Made by a program: the position numbers and the translations under genes. Shown here piece after piece: positions 1-8,134 of a stretch of DNA of 64,000 nucleotides. Source of the stretch: Mycobacterium sp. ACS1612 (GTDB lineage: Bacteria > Actinomycetota > Actinomycetes > Mycobacteriales > Mycobacteriaceae). Each line of letters begins with the position of its first letter. Within the stretch, counting starts at the first letter, position 1. The notes under the pieces were generated by a model that had not been told where the DNA came from, made no database searches, and was given only the letters and a program-made list of their open reading frames with translations. The stretch spans positions 1 through 64,000 of the forward strand of contig NZ_LZHZ01000045.1 of NCBI RefSeq assembly GCF_001667505.1, written 5' to 3'.

Positions 1-82
1 AGGTGTAAAGCATCAGCCGAAACACTGTCAGCCATCAACCGGAGCCGAAACGTCAAGCATCAACCGACGTCATACAGCTTTT

Positions 83-158
83 TGGTGCCCCCGCGGAGTT
101 TCGATCTCCGTACCCGCGGATTAAAAGTCCGCTGCTCTTCCGAGTGAGCTACGGGGGC
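83..158 (-). tRNA. tRNA-Lys (anticodon TTT)
   Basis: The reverse strand folds as a cloverleaf. The acceptor stem GCCCCCG pairs with CGGGGGC, the anticodon loop reads CTTTTAA, and the T arm contains GATCGAAAC. The discriminator A is at 86 and CCA is encoded at 85-83. It is the only tRNA here on the minus strand, and its 3' end points to the left edge of the window. Confidence 0.96.
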
Positions 159-300
159 GGAGCCACTCTATCGGAGCGCCAGGCAAAGCGCCGTAGTCGG
201 TGCCCGCGAGCTTCTCGTTTGAGGATTGGGGCCTCGGTACCCTAAGCTATCGAAGCTCCCAGCGTCACAGCGTTGTGAGTACCCCGGAGAGATTCGGCTG

Positions 301-373
301 GCCCCCTTCGTCTAGCGGCCTAGGACGCCGCCCTTTCAAGGCGGTAGCGCGGGTTCGAATCCCGTAGGGGGTA
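301..373 (+). tRNA. tRNA-Glu (anticodon TTC)
   Basis: Acceptor GCCCCCT pairs with AGGGGGT, with a G-U pair at the end. The anticodon loop is CTTTCAA and the T loop is GTTCGAATC. The discriminator is A373 and the CCA end is not encoded. It is the first of three plus-strand tRNA genes that are probably co-transcribed. Confidence 0.96.
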
Positions 374-417
374 CCCGCGACGCCTCGTACGATGGAGTCG
401 CACGGTACGACAAGCAA

Positions 418-494
418 GGCCCTGTGGCGCAGTTGGTTAGCGCGCCGCCCTGTCACGGCGGAGGTCGCGGGTTCAAGTCCCGTCAGGGTCGCCA
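418..494 (+). tRNA. tRNA-Asp (anticodon GTC)
   Basis: Acceptor GGCCCTG pairs with CAGGGTC. The anticodon loop is CTGTCAC, the T loop GTTCAAGTC, the discriminator is G491 and CCA is encoded at 492-494. It lies 44 nt downstream of tRNA-Glu. Confidence 0.96.
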
Positions 495-537
495 GTGTTT
501 GGCGAGGCACTTGGGTTTTGAGGTATGGGTGCCTTCC

Positions 538-614
538 GGCCAGGTAGCTCAGTTGGTATGAGCGTCCGCCTGAAAAGCGGAAGGTCGCCGGTTCGATCCC
601 GGCCCTGGCCACCA
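538..614 (+). tRNA. tRNA-Phe (anticodon GAA)
   Basis: Acceptor GGCCAGG pairs with CCTGGCC. The anticodon loop is CTGAAAA, the T loop GTTCGATCC, the discriminator is A611 and CCA is encoded at 612-614. It ends the Glu-Asp-Phe group; I see no T-tract terminator behind it. Confidence 0.96.
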
Positions 615-894
615 CAGTCGACGACGTTTTCCTCCGCGGTTCTCGGCGTCACTTGGCGACATTCGTCGTTGTAGCCAACCGCTTTGTCCAGAACGTCGCC
701 GACCTCGGTGTGTGCTTGGCGGTGGCCACCGTGTTGCGGAAGCCAACACGACCACCTGATCGACCTGCCGCTCGCCTTGTCCAGAGGACATCCGCCGTTT
801 CAACAACGACGCCGTCGACACTTTCCGACGTCGCGGCCACGGGCCCGCGACTCGCCGTTTGCTGCCGGGCCGGCCTGACACCCCAGGCAAGTCG
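615..894. other. No gene recognised between tRNA-Phe and the GH16 gene
   Basis: Open frames on both strands are short, rich in Arg, Pro and Thr, lack a ribosome binding site and match no family I know. I found no clear hairpin, repeat or tRNA-like fold. It is probably spacer plus the 3' region of the glucanase transcript. Confidence 0.5.
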
Positions 895-1740
895 CTATGG
901 GGCTGGCTCGAACTTGACCCAGTCCACCAGCATCACTGCGGGAGACGGCGTCGAGGCATCTGGTCGACCCACCCAGCCCCCGGAAGCGACAGCCAAGTTC
1001 AAGATCAGATAGAACGGCTGATTGAACACCCAAATGCCGCCGAATTTCATCGACTCCGGGGTGAACGTTCCCCACGTAGTCGAGTCCACTCCAAAGGTGA
1101 GACTGTCCTCAGCGTGGATCATCCAATAGGTGTGAAACGCCGTGCTCAAATCCGGCGTGGGTGTCCTCAACTGGGCTTGGAAATCCTGCGGCAATATGTA
1201 GGTGAACGGTCCATTGATACTGGTATTGGCCTTTGTTGCAACGCTCGCGAATTCGAAAACGTCGATCTCGCCGCACGCTGGCCACGGCACACCTTCTGCG
1301 CCATTGGCTCCCAACAGCCAAAACGCCGGCCACAAGCCTGGTCCCATGCCGTTAGGTATTTGGATGCTCGCCGATAGGGTGCCGTAGCCGAAAGTGAACA
1401 GGTTTGCCGAGCTCGCCTGACTATTGTTGCCCGGATAAACTGGCACGGCGGTTTGCACACGACCCGACGTCCATTTGCCACCATTGTTGACTGCTTTCAA
1501 CACCAGATGGCTGTTGCCGTCAACGTACGCGTTCTCGTTTGTATAGTTTTGCTGCCCACCCCAATGGAGGCCGTTCACAACGGCCCAGAAGGCCGGGTTG
1601 GGTGCAGACCCCGCCGGACCCGTGAAGTCATCGAAGAAATCGGGAGCCGACTCGGCCCTGGCCGCGGGAACGCGGACCGTGGTCGCCAGCAGGGCAGCAG
1701 CACCCGTCAGCATCATTGTGCGTCGATCGATCTCACGCAT
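895..1740 (-). CDS. Secreted glycoside hydrolase family 16 (beta-glucanase type)
   Basis: A 281-residue GH16 enzyme, expected to cleave beta-1,3 or mixed-linkage glucans outside the membrane. Residues 1-30 look like a Tat signal: twin arginine at 6-7, a short hydrophobic stretch, and an Ala-Arg-Ala cleavage site. The family signature GEIDVFE is at 157-163, with nucleophile Glu158, Asp160 and acid/base Glu163 all present. Trp-rich strands typical of the jelly roll surround it. The frame is open a further 176 codons upstream, but that part is low-complexity. The ATG at 1740 was chosen because it starts the signal peptide and follows a TAGTAT hexamer by 7 nt, which suggests a leaderless mRNA. 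The polysaccharide substrate cannot be read from sequence. Confidence 0.9.
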   Translation of the reverse strand: MREIDRRTMMLTGAAALLATTVRVPAARAESAPDFFDDFTGPAGSAPNPAFWAVVNGLHWGGQQNYTNENAYVDGNSHLVLKAVNNGGKWTSGRVQTAVPVYPGNNSQASSANLFTFGYGTLSASIQIPNGMGPGLWPAFWLLGANGAEGVPWPACGEIDVFEFASVATKANTSINGPFTYILPQDFQAQLRTPTPDLSTAFHTYWMIHAEDSLTFGVDSTTWGTFTPESMKFGGIWVFNQPFYLILNLAVASGGWVGRPDASTPSPAVMLVDWVKFEPAP

Positions 1741-1747
1741 TGGACAG

Positions 1748-1753
1748 ATACTA
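1748..1753 (-). promoter_or_regulatory. -10 element TAGTAT of the GH16 gene
   Basis: On the minus strand TAGTAT is followed by 7 nt and then the ATG at 1740, with no Shine-Dalgarno sequence between. This is the usual geometry of a leaderless mycobacterial transcript. Confidence 0.5.
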
Positions 1754-1851
1754 GTTGCTAGAAGGGCTCGGGCTACCAACTTGCTCGAGAAAGGCGGCAC
1801 AGCCGACAGGCTGCGGCAGTTGGCCGGCGGCGCTGGCGGGCCGGTGGCGAG

Positions 1852-2763
1852 TTGGTGCCTCTGGAACCATTGACGTCGATGCGCACCGTTATCGCCCGCC
1901 TGCGGTGGATGCTGCGGCCACACCGCGACGTGCCCGTCGGCCGATTCGACGTGACAACGAACAAGTGGGCCGACGTCACGGTCGACGCCGATTCGACGCG
2001 CGACGATTTGACCCTGGCGACCTACAACATCTGGTTGAGCGACCACCACGCAGACGAACGCTACGGCGCGATCGCGCAGTTGCTCTCCGAGCATTCGCCC
2101 GACGTCGTCGTCTTCCAGGAAGTCACGCCCCGCGCGCTCGCTGCATTCCTTGCGCAACCCTGGATCCGGGAGCGCTACTACCGGGCGGCGGTGACGGGCA
2201 ATGAGTTCGGCGACTACGGCCAGCTGATGCTCTCGCGGCTGCCGATCTCGCGGGTGACGTACACCCACCTGCCTACCAGTATCGGGCGCGGCTTACTGCA
2301 GGCCGAGTTGACGGTCAACGGGCGCGCACTGGCCATATGTTCGGTCCATCTGGAAAGCGGCAGGCGAGCCTCGCGGCTGCGCGCCCGACAGGTAGACCGG
2401 GTGTTCAGCGCGGTCGGCGCGGCGGAAGACGTTGTGCTCTCTGGAGACTTCAACATGCGCGATGACGAGGACGCGCGAATTCCAAACTCCTATGTCGACG
2501 CGTGGCCGACGCTGCACCCGAGCGAGGAGGGATTCACCGAAGACACCTCCGTCAACCTCATGCTGTTGGACAGCAAGAAGAAAAACAGACGTGTGCGGTT
2601 CGACAGGGTGCTGATCAAGGGCGACGGCTGGACGCCGGCGCTCATCCGACTTCTGGGTACCGAACCCGTCTCGAGCACGCTGCCCCGGGTGTTTCCCTCC
2701 GACCACTTCGGTCTGTTGTGCCGCGTTGTCCGGACAGCCGCTCAGCGGTCGATGCACGGATAA
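1852..2763 (+). CDS. Endonuclease/exonuclease/phosphatase-fold hydrolase
   Basis: A metal-dependent phosphodiesterase or phosphatase of the EEP (DNase I-like) superfamily. The family motifs appear in order: TYNIW, FQEV (metal-binding Glu), SVHLES (catalytic His), SGDFNM and the C-terminal PSDHFGL. The spacing resembles tyrosyl-DNA phosphodiesterase 2-like and other small EEP proteins, but the substrate could be nucleic acid, lipid or inositol phosphate. There is no signal peptide, so it is probably cytoplasmic. The start is uncertain: TTG at 1852, GTG at 1855 or ATG at 1879, none with a good ribosome binding site; ATG 1879 gives 294 residues. It is transcribed divergently from the GH16 gene. 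Confidence 0.82.
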   Translation: MVPLEPLTSMRTVIARLRWMLRPHRDVPVGRFDVTTNKWADVTVDADSTRDDLTLATYNIWLSDHHADERYGAIAQLLSEHSPDVVVFQEVTPRALAAFLAQPWIRERYYRAAVTGNEFGDYGQLMLSRLPISRVTYTHLPTSIGRGLLQAELTVNGRALAICSVHLESGRRASRLRARQVDRVFSAVGAAEDVVLSGDFNMRDDEDARIPNSYVDAWPTLHPSEEGFTEDTSVNLMLLDSKKKNRRVRFDRVLIKGDGWTPALIRLLGTEPVSSTLPRVFPSDHFGLLCRVVRTAAQRSMHG

Positions 2764-2830
2764 TTCGAAATCCTAAACACCGGGGGCCTCCGTATGGTGA
2801 TCCTGAAAAAGGGGGAAAGGACGGGGGAAG

Positions 2831-3502
2831 GTGAGCGATCGGATCTCGATCCTCATTGCCGAGGACTCGCTACTGATGCGCGACAGCGTCGAGCGGGCCT
2901 TGTCGACCGATCCCGAGGTGACCGTCGTGGGCACCGCCGAGGACTACGACTCCGCGGTCGAACTCGTCGACAAGCTGCGACCGACCATCGTGGTCACCGA
3001 CATCCGGATGCCGCCGACGTCGACCGACGAGGGGATCCGGTTGGCGCGGTGGATGCGCACAGCCCACCCCGACACCGGCGTGATCGTGCTGTCGCAGTAC
3101 GCCGAGCCGCGCTATGCGGCCGGATTGCTCGAGGACGGCACGGCGGGCCGCGGCTACCTGCTCAAAGAGCGGATCTCGCGTTTCGACGAACTGAACGACG
3201 CCGTGCGCCAGGTCGCCGGCGGCGGCACGGTGCTGGACCCCCTGGTCGTCGAAGTGCTTCTCGCGCAGCCCCGCTCGGCCCCCACCTTGAGTCGGCTCAC
3301 GCCACGGGAACGCGAGGTGCTCAGCGAACTGGCGACCGGGTTCTCCAACCGAACCGTCGCCGAGCGGCTGGTGTTGTCACAGCGCGCGGTGGAAAAGCAC
3401 ATCAACTCCATCTTCGCCAAGCTGGAACTGACCGGCGACGACGCCGTTGACCGCCGCGTCAAGGCCGTGTTGATGTTCCTGAACGACAGCGGGTCGACGT
3501 GA
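2831..3502 (+). CDS. NarL/FixJ-family response regulator
   Basis: A 223-residue DNA-binding response regulator. The receiver domain (about 5-125) has the acidic pair Glu11-Asp12, phospho-acceptor Asp57 in VTDIRMP, and the conserved Lys in LLKERI. A LuxR-type helix-turn-helix follows (about 153-215), starting LTPREREVLSELATGFSNRT. The GTG start follows a purine-rich GGGGGAAG stretch. The stop overlaps the GTG of the next gene (GTGA, 3499-3502), so this gene, a second receiver protein and a histidine kinase form one translationally coupled unit. It is most likely the output regulator phosphorylated by the kinase at 3921. Confidence 0.92.
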   Translation: MSDRISILIAEDSLLMRDSVERALSTDPEVTVVGTAEDYDSAVELVDKLRPTIVVTDIRMPPTSTDEGIRLARWMRTAHPDTGVIVLSQYAEPRYAAGLLEDGTAGRGYLLKERISRFDELNDAVRQVAGGGTVLDPLVVEVLLAQPRSAPTLSRLTPREREVLSELATGFSNRTVAERLVLSQRAVEKHINSIFAKLELTGDDAVDRRVKAVLMFLNDSGST

Positions 3503-3939
3503 CCGCTGATGGAAAAGGTGGTGTGTGCACCCTGGTGCGCAGCAAATCCACTCGACACGATGACACCGTGGCGGGCGAACTCGTGCGCGTCTGGGTCGTC
3601 GACGACCAGGCCAGTTTCCGGCGGGCTGCCGCCGCGACGCTGGCTGCCATGGACGACTTCGAAATGGCAGGCGAATGCGAGACCGGTGAATCCGCCGTCG
3701 ACCGCATCCCCGGCGGCGCCGACCTTGTGCTGATGGACATCCACATGCCGGGCATCGACGGCATCGAAGCCACCCGGCAACTCCGCGCGGCACACCCCGG
3801 CTTGCTCGTCGTGCTGATGTCGACCTACGACCTGGAGGACCTCCCGGCGGCCGCGTCCACCTGCGGTGCCGTCGCGTATCTGCATAAGGAGCACCTGTCG
3901 CCGGAACTGCTGAGCCGGATATGGCGGACAGCGAGCTGA
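3499..3939 (+). CDS. Receiver-only response regulator
   Basis: A 146-residue protein with a receiver domain but no output domain. Residues 29-140 carry the acidic pair Asp35-Asp36, phospho-acceptor Asp80 in LMDIHMPG, and the conserved Lys in YLHKEHL. The first 28 residues are polar and not conserved-looking; internal GTG codons could give a shorter product. It overlaps the NarL regulator upstream by 4 nt and the kinase downstream by 19 nt. A lone receiver between regulator and kinase could act as a phosphate sink, a relay or a protein-binding switch. Confidence 0.85.
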   Translation: MTADGKGGVCTLVRSKSTRHDDTVAGELVRVWVVDDQASFRRAAAATLAAMDDFEMAGECETGESAVDRIPGGADLVLMDIHMPGIDGIEATRQLRAAHPGLLVVLMSTYDLEDLPAAASTCGAVAYLHKEHLSPELLSRIWRTAS

Positions 3940-5222
3940 AGTCGCCCGCCACCGGCGGCATGATGCCTCACTGGCGGGTACCGCAGGTGCTGCTCACCGC
4001 CGCGGTGCGCTCGTCGTCCCTGCTTGGTCATGACCTGATCAACCGATTTCGGGCCGAGCGTTATCAGCTTTTCCTCACCGGCCATCTACTCGGATGGGCC
4101 GGTGCCGGAATCCTGTTGCCGCTCTTGGAATTGGCGTTCTGGTACCGCAACCCGTACGTGCTGCTGTTCGCGGCGGTCGGCGCCCCGCAGTGTGTGGCGC
4201 TCGCGGTGGGGCTGCACCTGGCCCGGCTCGGCAGATACTCACAGTCGATCAGCCTGGTCTGCGTCACGAACTGGATCAGCGTGGTACTCGTGACGCTGAT
4301 CAACCCCAACTTCCTGGCCGTGATGGCGCTGGTGGCCCTCGTTCCCGTGGTCTTCGCCGAGCCTTACATCCGCTGGCAGCGCGGGCTGGCCTTCACGGTG
4401 ATCACCGCGCTGTGCGTACTGGCGATGGCACTGTTGGTGCGGATCCTTCCCGTTCCGGAGGCGGTGCAGAACGGGCCTCGTTGGTTGGAGACCGCGTTCA
4501 TCGTTGTGGCGTTGCCGTTCAACGCATTTCACCTGTTGGTGATCGTGTGGAACAACGCCGCGGCCTTGCGGACGTCGGAGGGGCAACTCGCGGAACGCGC
4601 CGCCGAACTGGCGGCCTCGCGCACCCGGTTGACCACGGCCGCCGACGAAGAGCGACGCAAACTGGAACGGGATCTGCACGACGGCGCCCAGCAGCATCTC
4701 GTTTCCCTCTCGGTACTCATTGCGCTTGCGCGCAAAGCGGATCCGCAGCGGTGCCAGTCGCTGTTGAGCGAGGCGTCCGAACTCGTCGAGACCTCGATCG
4801 TCGAGATACGCCGGCTGGCCCACGGCATCTATCCGCCGCTGCTCGTCAGCGGCGGATTGACCGAAGCCCTGCCGACGCTGGCCGCTCGCGCGTCGGTCCC
4901 CGTGCACGTGGACCTGCAGGGCCTCGGCCGTTACCCGTCGTCGACCGAGGCGGCGCTGTACTACTGCTGCAGCGAGGCATTGCAGAACGCCGCCAAACAC
5001 GGTGGTCCCGGCACCACGGTGACGATCAAGGCGCGCGGAGACGGGCAGGCACTGCACCTGTCGATCAGCGATACCGGCCGAGGATTCGAGCCGGGAACCA
5101 TCGGCCACGGGCTGACCAACATGACCGATCGGCTTTCGGCCATCGGCGGTCAACTCGTGATCGACACGGCGCCGGGACGCGGCACCCGCATCGTCGCCGC
5201 CGTCGACGGCAGCGGGTCCTGA
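3921..5222 (+). CDS. Membrane sensor histidine kinase, HisKA_3 family
   Basis: A 433-residue kinase. Residues 48-210 hold about six hydrophobic segments, for example 50-74, 80-100, 113-127, 131-147, 155-175 and 190-210, so the sensor is the membrane domain itself. The dimerisation helix follows, with phospho-accepting His253 in ERDLHDGAQQ, typical of kinases paired with NarL-type regulators. The C-terminal HATPase domain has the N box (SEALQNAAKHG) and G boxes (DTGRGF, GHGLTNM). The ATG at 3921 overlaps the preceding receiver gene. The signal is unknown; the lack of an extracytoplasmic loop domain suggests a membrane-borne or lipophilic cue. Confidence 0.92.
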   Translation: MADSELKSPATGGMMPHWRVPQVLLTAAVRSSSLLGHDLINRFRAERYQLFLTGHLLGWAGAGILLPLLELAFWYRNPYVLLFAAVGAPQCVALAVGLHLARLGRYSQSISLVCVTNWISVVLVTLINPNFLAVMALVALVPVVFAEPYIRWQRGLAFTVITALCVLAMALLVRILPVPEAVQNGPRWLETAFIVVALPFNAFHLLVIVWNNAAALRTSEGQLAERAAELAASRTRLTTAADEERRKLERDLHDGAQQHLVSLSVLIALARKADPQRCQSLLSEASELVETSIVEIRRLAHGIYPPLLVSGGLTEALPTLAARASVPVHVDLQGLGRYPSSTEAALYYCCSEALQNAAKHGGPGTTVTIKARGDGQALHLSISDTGRGFEPGTIGHGLTNMTDRLSAIGGQLVIDTAPGRGTRIVAAVDGSGS

Positions 5223-5323
5223 CCGGGGGGTGTACACACCACCACCAATCGTGTTGTGCGCACGGTAGCTAACGCCGATCGGGGCCAGCAGGATGAGTGT
5301 CATCGTCGAAACTGGGGGCAGAC

Positions 5324-5923
5324 ATGACGATCACCATGAGCGCGTTGAGTGCGATGGACGCCGACGAACTCCTACCGACCGGCACCGTGACACTGCTGCT
5401 GGCCGACATCGAAGGCTCCACCCGACTCTGGGAATCTCAGCCCGAGCGGATGGCGACCGCCCTGGCCACCATGGATCAAGTGGTGGCCGACGTCGTCGAC
5501 GCCACCAACGGGGTGTGCCCGGTGGCCCAGGGCGAGGGAGACAGCTTCGTGGTGGCGTTCACCCGTGCCGCCGACGGCGTGGCATGCGCGTTGGCGCTAC
5601 AACGGGCCGCCCTGTCACCGATTCGGCTGCGGATCGGTCTGCACACGGGTGAAGTGATGCTGCGCGATCGCGGCAACTACATGGGGCCGACGATCAACCG
5701 GGCCGCCCGGTTGCGTGAGCTCGCCCACGGCGGACAGACTCTATTGTCCGGTGCGACAAGCGATCTCGTTCACGCTGCGCTACCCGACCAGGCGTGGTTG
5801 ACCCCTTTGGGTTGTCATCCGCTTCGTGACCTGACGCGTCCCGAGCGCGTGGCGCAGCTGTGCCATCCCGACCTGGTCAACGACTTTCCGCCGCTACGTC
5901 GCAGTACGATGCCTGTGACATGA
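5324..5923 (+). CDS. Stand-alone class III adenylate/guanylate cyclase domain
   Basis: A 199-residue cyclase homology domain, like the N-terminal domain of the mycobacterial LuxR-type cyclases Rv0386, Rv1358, Rv2488c and the shorter Rv0891c. The first metal Asp lies in LLLADIEGST, the second in QGEGDSF, and the transition-state Asn and Arg in TINRAARL. Catalysis is therefore plausible although the substrate-specifying residues are not canonical. ATG 5324 is preferred over an in-frame GTG at 5297 because GGGGG at 5314-5318 gives a well-placed ribosome binding site. The nearest LAL-type partner domain is encoded far away at 21998. It lies about 100 nt after the kinase gene and may share its promoter. 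Confidence 0.85.
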   Translation: MTITMSALSAMDADELLPTGTVTLLLADIEGSTRLWESQPERMATALATMDQVVADVVDATNGVCPVAQGEGDSFVVAFTRAADGVACALALQRAALSPIRLRIGLHTGEVMLRDRGNYMGPTINRAARLRELAHGGQTLLSGATSDLVHAALPDQAWLTPLGCHPLRDLTRPERVAQLCHPDLVNDFPPLRRSTMPVT

Positions 5924-5933
5924 AAGGCATTGA

Positions 5934-6533
5934 GTGACCGCAGCCGCCGGGCGGCGTGACGAGGACGCGAGCAATTTCCGCCAGCGCCTGCTCGACGCCC
6001 TCGAAGCGTCGATCGCCGAGGACGGTTATTCGCGTACTACTGTCGCCGACATCGTGCGCCGGGCGCGTACCTCACGACGGACGTTCTACGAACACTTCGA
6101 CAGCAGGGAAGCGTGCTTCGTCGCGCTGCTCACCGATGCGAACGCGTCGCAGATTCGGCAGATCTCGGCGGCAGTCGATCCGCAGGCCCCGTGGCGGACT
6201 CAGGTGCGGCAGGCGATCGAGTCCTGGGTGTCCTCCGGCGAGGCGCGGTCCCCGCTGATGTTGAGCTGGTTTCGCGACGTACCGTCACTTGGCGCGGTCG
6301 CGCGACGGTTGCAGCGGGACGGCACCGAGCATTTCATCGAGATGGTGCAGGCGCTCGGCGGCTCCGACGAATTCCGCGCGGCCGGCGTCGGCCCCGTTTC
6401 GCGACAACGGATCATCATGCTGCTCGGCGGTCTGCGTGAACTGGCCGCCATCACCGTCGAGGAGGGTGGCCGGATGAGCGATATCACCGAGGAAGCAGTT
6501 GACGCGTCGATCGCGTTGCTGAGCCCGCGGTGA
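5934..6533 (+). CDS. TetR/AcrR-family regulator
   Basis: A 199-residue repressor-type protein. The N-terminal helix-turn-helix is clear: YSRTTVADIVRRARTSRRTFYEHF at about residues 31-54, followed by an all-helical ligand domain. The GTG start at 5934 follows AAAGG at 5923-5927. Its last 50 nt overlap the 3' end of the convergent monooxygenase gene (6484-6533). It is a candidate regulator of that monooxygenase, but the TetR gene at 13345 has a stronger claim because a GGTAC-N6-GTACC box lies before its own operon. Confidence 0.9.
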   Translation: MTAAAGRRDEDASNFRQRLLDALEASIAEDGYSRTTVADIVRRARTSRRTFYEHFDSREACFVALLTDANASQIRQISAAVDPQAPWRTQVRQAIESWVSSGEARSPLMLSWFRDVPSLGAVARRLQRDGTEHFIEMVQALGGSDEFRAAGVGPVSRQRIIMLLGGLRELAAITVEEGGRMSDITEEAVDASIALLSPR

Positions 6534-7977
6534 ACACGACGGCGTCGTCGACCGGACCGCGGCGCAGCAGCCGGACATCCTTGACGTAATTCTGATGCAG
6601 CCGCCACGGCGCGCGATCGCCCTGCTTCGGCAGCTCGGCCAGGCTGCGCTTGACGTACCCGGACGCCAGGTCCAGGAACGGGTTGGCCGCCGTCGCACCC
6701 GCCGCGTCCGGCGTCACCGCGGTGTAGCCGTTTCGGTCCATGTGCTTGAGCAGCCGGCAGACGTACTCTGCCACCAGATCAGCCTTCAGCGTCCATGACG
6801 CGTTGGTGTAGCCGATCGTCCACGCGAAGTTCGGCACACCCGAGAGCATCATGCCCTTGTAGGACACCGTCTTCGACAGCTCCACCGCGCGGCCGTCGAC
6901 CTCGAGTTGCATTCCACCGACGGCGAGCAGATTCAACCCGGTGGCGCTGACGACGATGTCGGCTTCCAACTCTGCACCGGATCGCAGGCGGATGCCGGAT
7001 TCGGTGAACGTGTCGATGTGGTCGGTGACGACCGATGCGCGGCCGTCGCGGATGGCGGTGAACAGATCGCCGTCGGGCACCAGGCACATGCGTTGGTCCC
7101 ACGGGTTGTACGAGGGCGCGAAGTGGGTGTCGACGGCGTAGCCCTCGGGCAGTTGCTTGATCGCCGCCTTGCGCAGCATCGACTTCATCGTCTCCGGGCG
7201 GTGCCGACTCAGGCTGAAGATGGCGATCGCCTGTAATGCGTTCTTCCACCGCACGATCGCATAGGCGAGCTTGGCTGGCAGCCATGCCCGCAGGCGGTCC
7301 GCGATCGTGTCACTGGCGGGCCGCGACGTGACGTACGTCGGCGAGCGCTGCAGCATCGTGACGTGTGCGGCCGATTCGGCCAGCGACGGCACCAGCGTCA
7401 CCGCGGTCGCTCCGCTGCCGATGACGACCACCCGCTTGTCGCGGTAGTCGAGGTCTTCCGGCCAGTGTTGCGGGTGGATCACCGGGCCGTGAAACCCCTC
7501 GACGCCAGGAAATTCCGGGGTGTACCCCTCGTCGTAGCGGTAGTAGCCGGTGCACACGTACAGAAACGACGCACTGATCGTCAACAGTTGGCCGGTGTCG
7601 GTGCGATGCACCTCGACCGTCCAGCATGACTCGGCGCTATCCCAATTGGCGCTCACCACACGGTGATTCAGGCGAATGAGCTTGTCGACGCCGAAACTCT
7701 GTGCGGTGTCGTGGATGTAGCGCAGGATGCTTCCCCCGTCGGCGATCGCCTTGGGGTCGGTCCATGGCGAAAACCGGTAGCCCAGCGTGAACATGTCCGA
7801 GTCGGACCGGATGCCGGGGTAGCGGAACAGGTCCCAGGTGCCGCCGATGGTGTCGCGCGCCTCGAGCACCGCCACCGACTTGTCCGGACACTCCTGCCGG
7901 AGTTGGCACGCTGCGCCGACGCCGGACAGTCCAGCGCCGACGATCAAGACATCAATTGTTTCCGCTGGTAGTGACAT
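6484..7977 (-). CDS. Flavin monooxygenase, Baeyer-Villiger type (EthA-like)
   Basis: A 497-residue class B flavoprotein monooxygenase predicted to insert one oxygen atom into ketones or oxidise heteroatoms using FAD and NADPH. The FAD-binding GAGLSG is at 14-19, the NADPH-binding GSGATA at 187-192, and the Baeyer-Villiger fingerprint FHGPVIHPQHWP at 162-173. Length and layout match M. tuberculosis EthA and Rv3083. The ATG at 7977 has GAGGCGG upstream; the frame is open further but only through repeat-like promoter sequence. Two GGTAC-N6-GTACC boxes lie 26-64 nt upstream of the start. The 3' end overlaps the TetR gene at 5934 by 50 nt. It probably works with the divergent P450 operon. Confidence 0.93.
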   Translation of the reverse strand: MSLPAETIDVLIVGAGLSGVGAACQLRQECPDKSVAVLEARDTIGGTWDLFRYPGIRSDSDMFTLGYRFSPWTDPKAIADGGSILRYIHDTAQSFGVDKLIRLNHRVVSANWDSAESCWTVEVHRTDTGQLLTISASFLYVCTGYYRYDEGYTPEFPGVEGFHGPVIHPQHWPEDLDYRDKRVVVIGSGATAVTLVPSLAESAAHVTMLQRSPTYVTSRPASDTIADRLRAWLPAKLAYAIVRWKNALQAIAIFSLSRHRPETMKSMLRKAAIKQLPEGYAVDTHFAPSYNPWDQRMCLVPDGDLFTAIRDGRASVVTDHIDTFTESGIRLRSGAELEADIVVSATGLNLLAVGGMQLEVDGRAVELSKTVSYKGMMLSGVPNFAWTIGYTNASWTLKADLVAEYVCRLLKHMDRNGYTAVTPDAAGATAANPFLDLASGYVKRSLAELPKQGDRAPWRLHQNYVKDVRLLRRGPVDDAVVFTAGSATRSTRQLLPR

Positions 7978-8002
7978 TGACGCCGCCTCTCGCCCGCGTT
8001 TC

Positions 8003-8041
8003 GGTACCGCGTTGTACCACGGTTCGGTACCAGACGGTACC
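8003..8041. promoter_or_regulatory. Two GGTAC-N6-GTACC operator boxes on the monooxygenase side
   Basis: Perfect 16-bp inverted repeats at 8003-8018 (spacer CGCGTT) and 8026-8041 (spacer CAGACG), with starts exactly 23 bp apart. They sit just upstream of the monooxygenase start at 7977. Symmetry and size fit a TetR dimer. Confidence 0.75.
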
Positions 8042-8077
8042 ACTATTAGACGCGTGTTGGAAAGGGTTGTGCAAATC

Positions 8078-8116
8078 GGTACCTTGGCGTACCGTGAACC
8101 GGTACCTCGGAGTACC
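8078..8116. promoter_or_regulatory. Two GGTAC-N6-GTACC operator boxes on the P450 side
   Basis: Perfect inverted repeats at 8078-8093 (spacer CTTGGC) and 8101-8116 (spacer CTCGGA), again exactly 23 bp apart. The second ends 6 nt before the P450 ribosome binding site (GGAGGTGA at 8123-8130), so binding there could block transcription or early elongation. Confidence 0.75.
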
Positions 8117-8134
8117 ACCAACGGAGGTGATCGC

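Noticed and set aside
265..615. A 116-residue minus-strand ORF with repeats such as GIEPATFRFSGGRS and GLEPATSAVTGRR
   Set aside because: It is the antisense of the Glu, Asp and Phe tRNA genes; this kind of peptide is a well-known false annotation caused by tRNA genes.
653..1012. A 119-codon plus-strand ORF after the tRNA genes
   Set aside because: It overlaps the GH16 gene, has no ribosome binding site, is low-complexity and matches no family.
1741..2268. A 176-codon N-terminal extension of the GH16 ORF
   Set aside because: It lies antisense to the EEP gene, is Arg- and Pro-rich, and would bury the clear Tat signal peptide.
4094..5272. A 392-codon plus-strand ORF over the histidine kinase
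   Set aside because: An Arg-rich shadow frame of the kinase gene with no recognisable motif.
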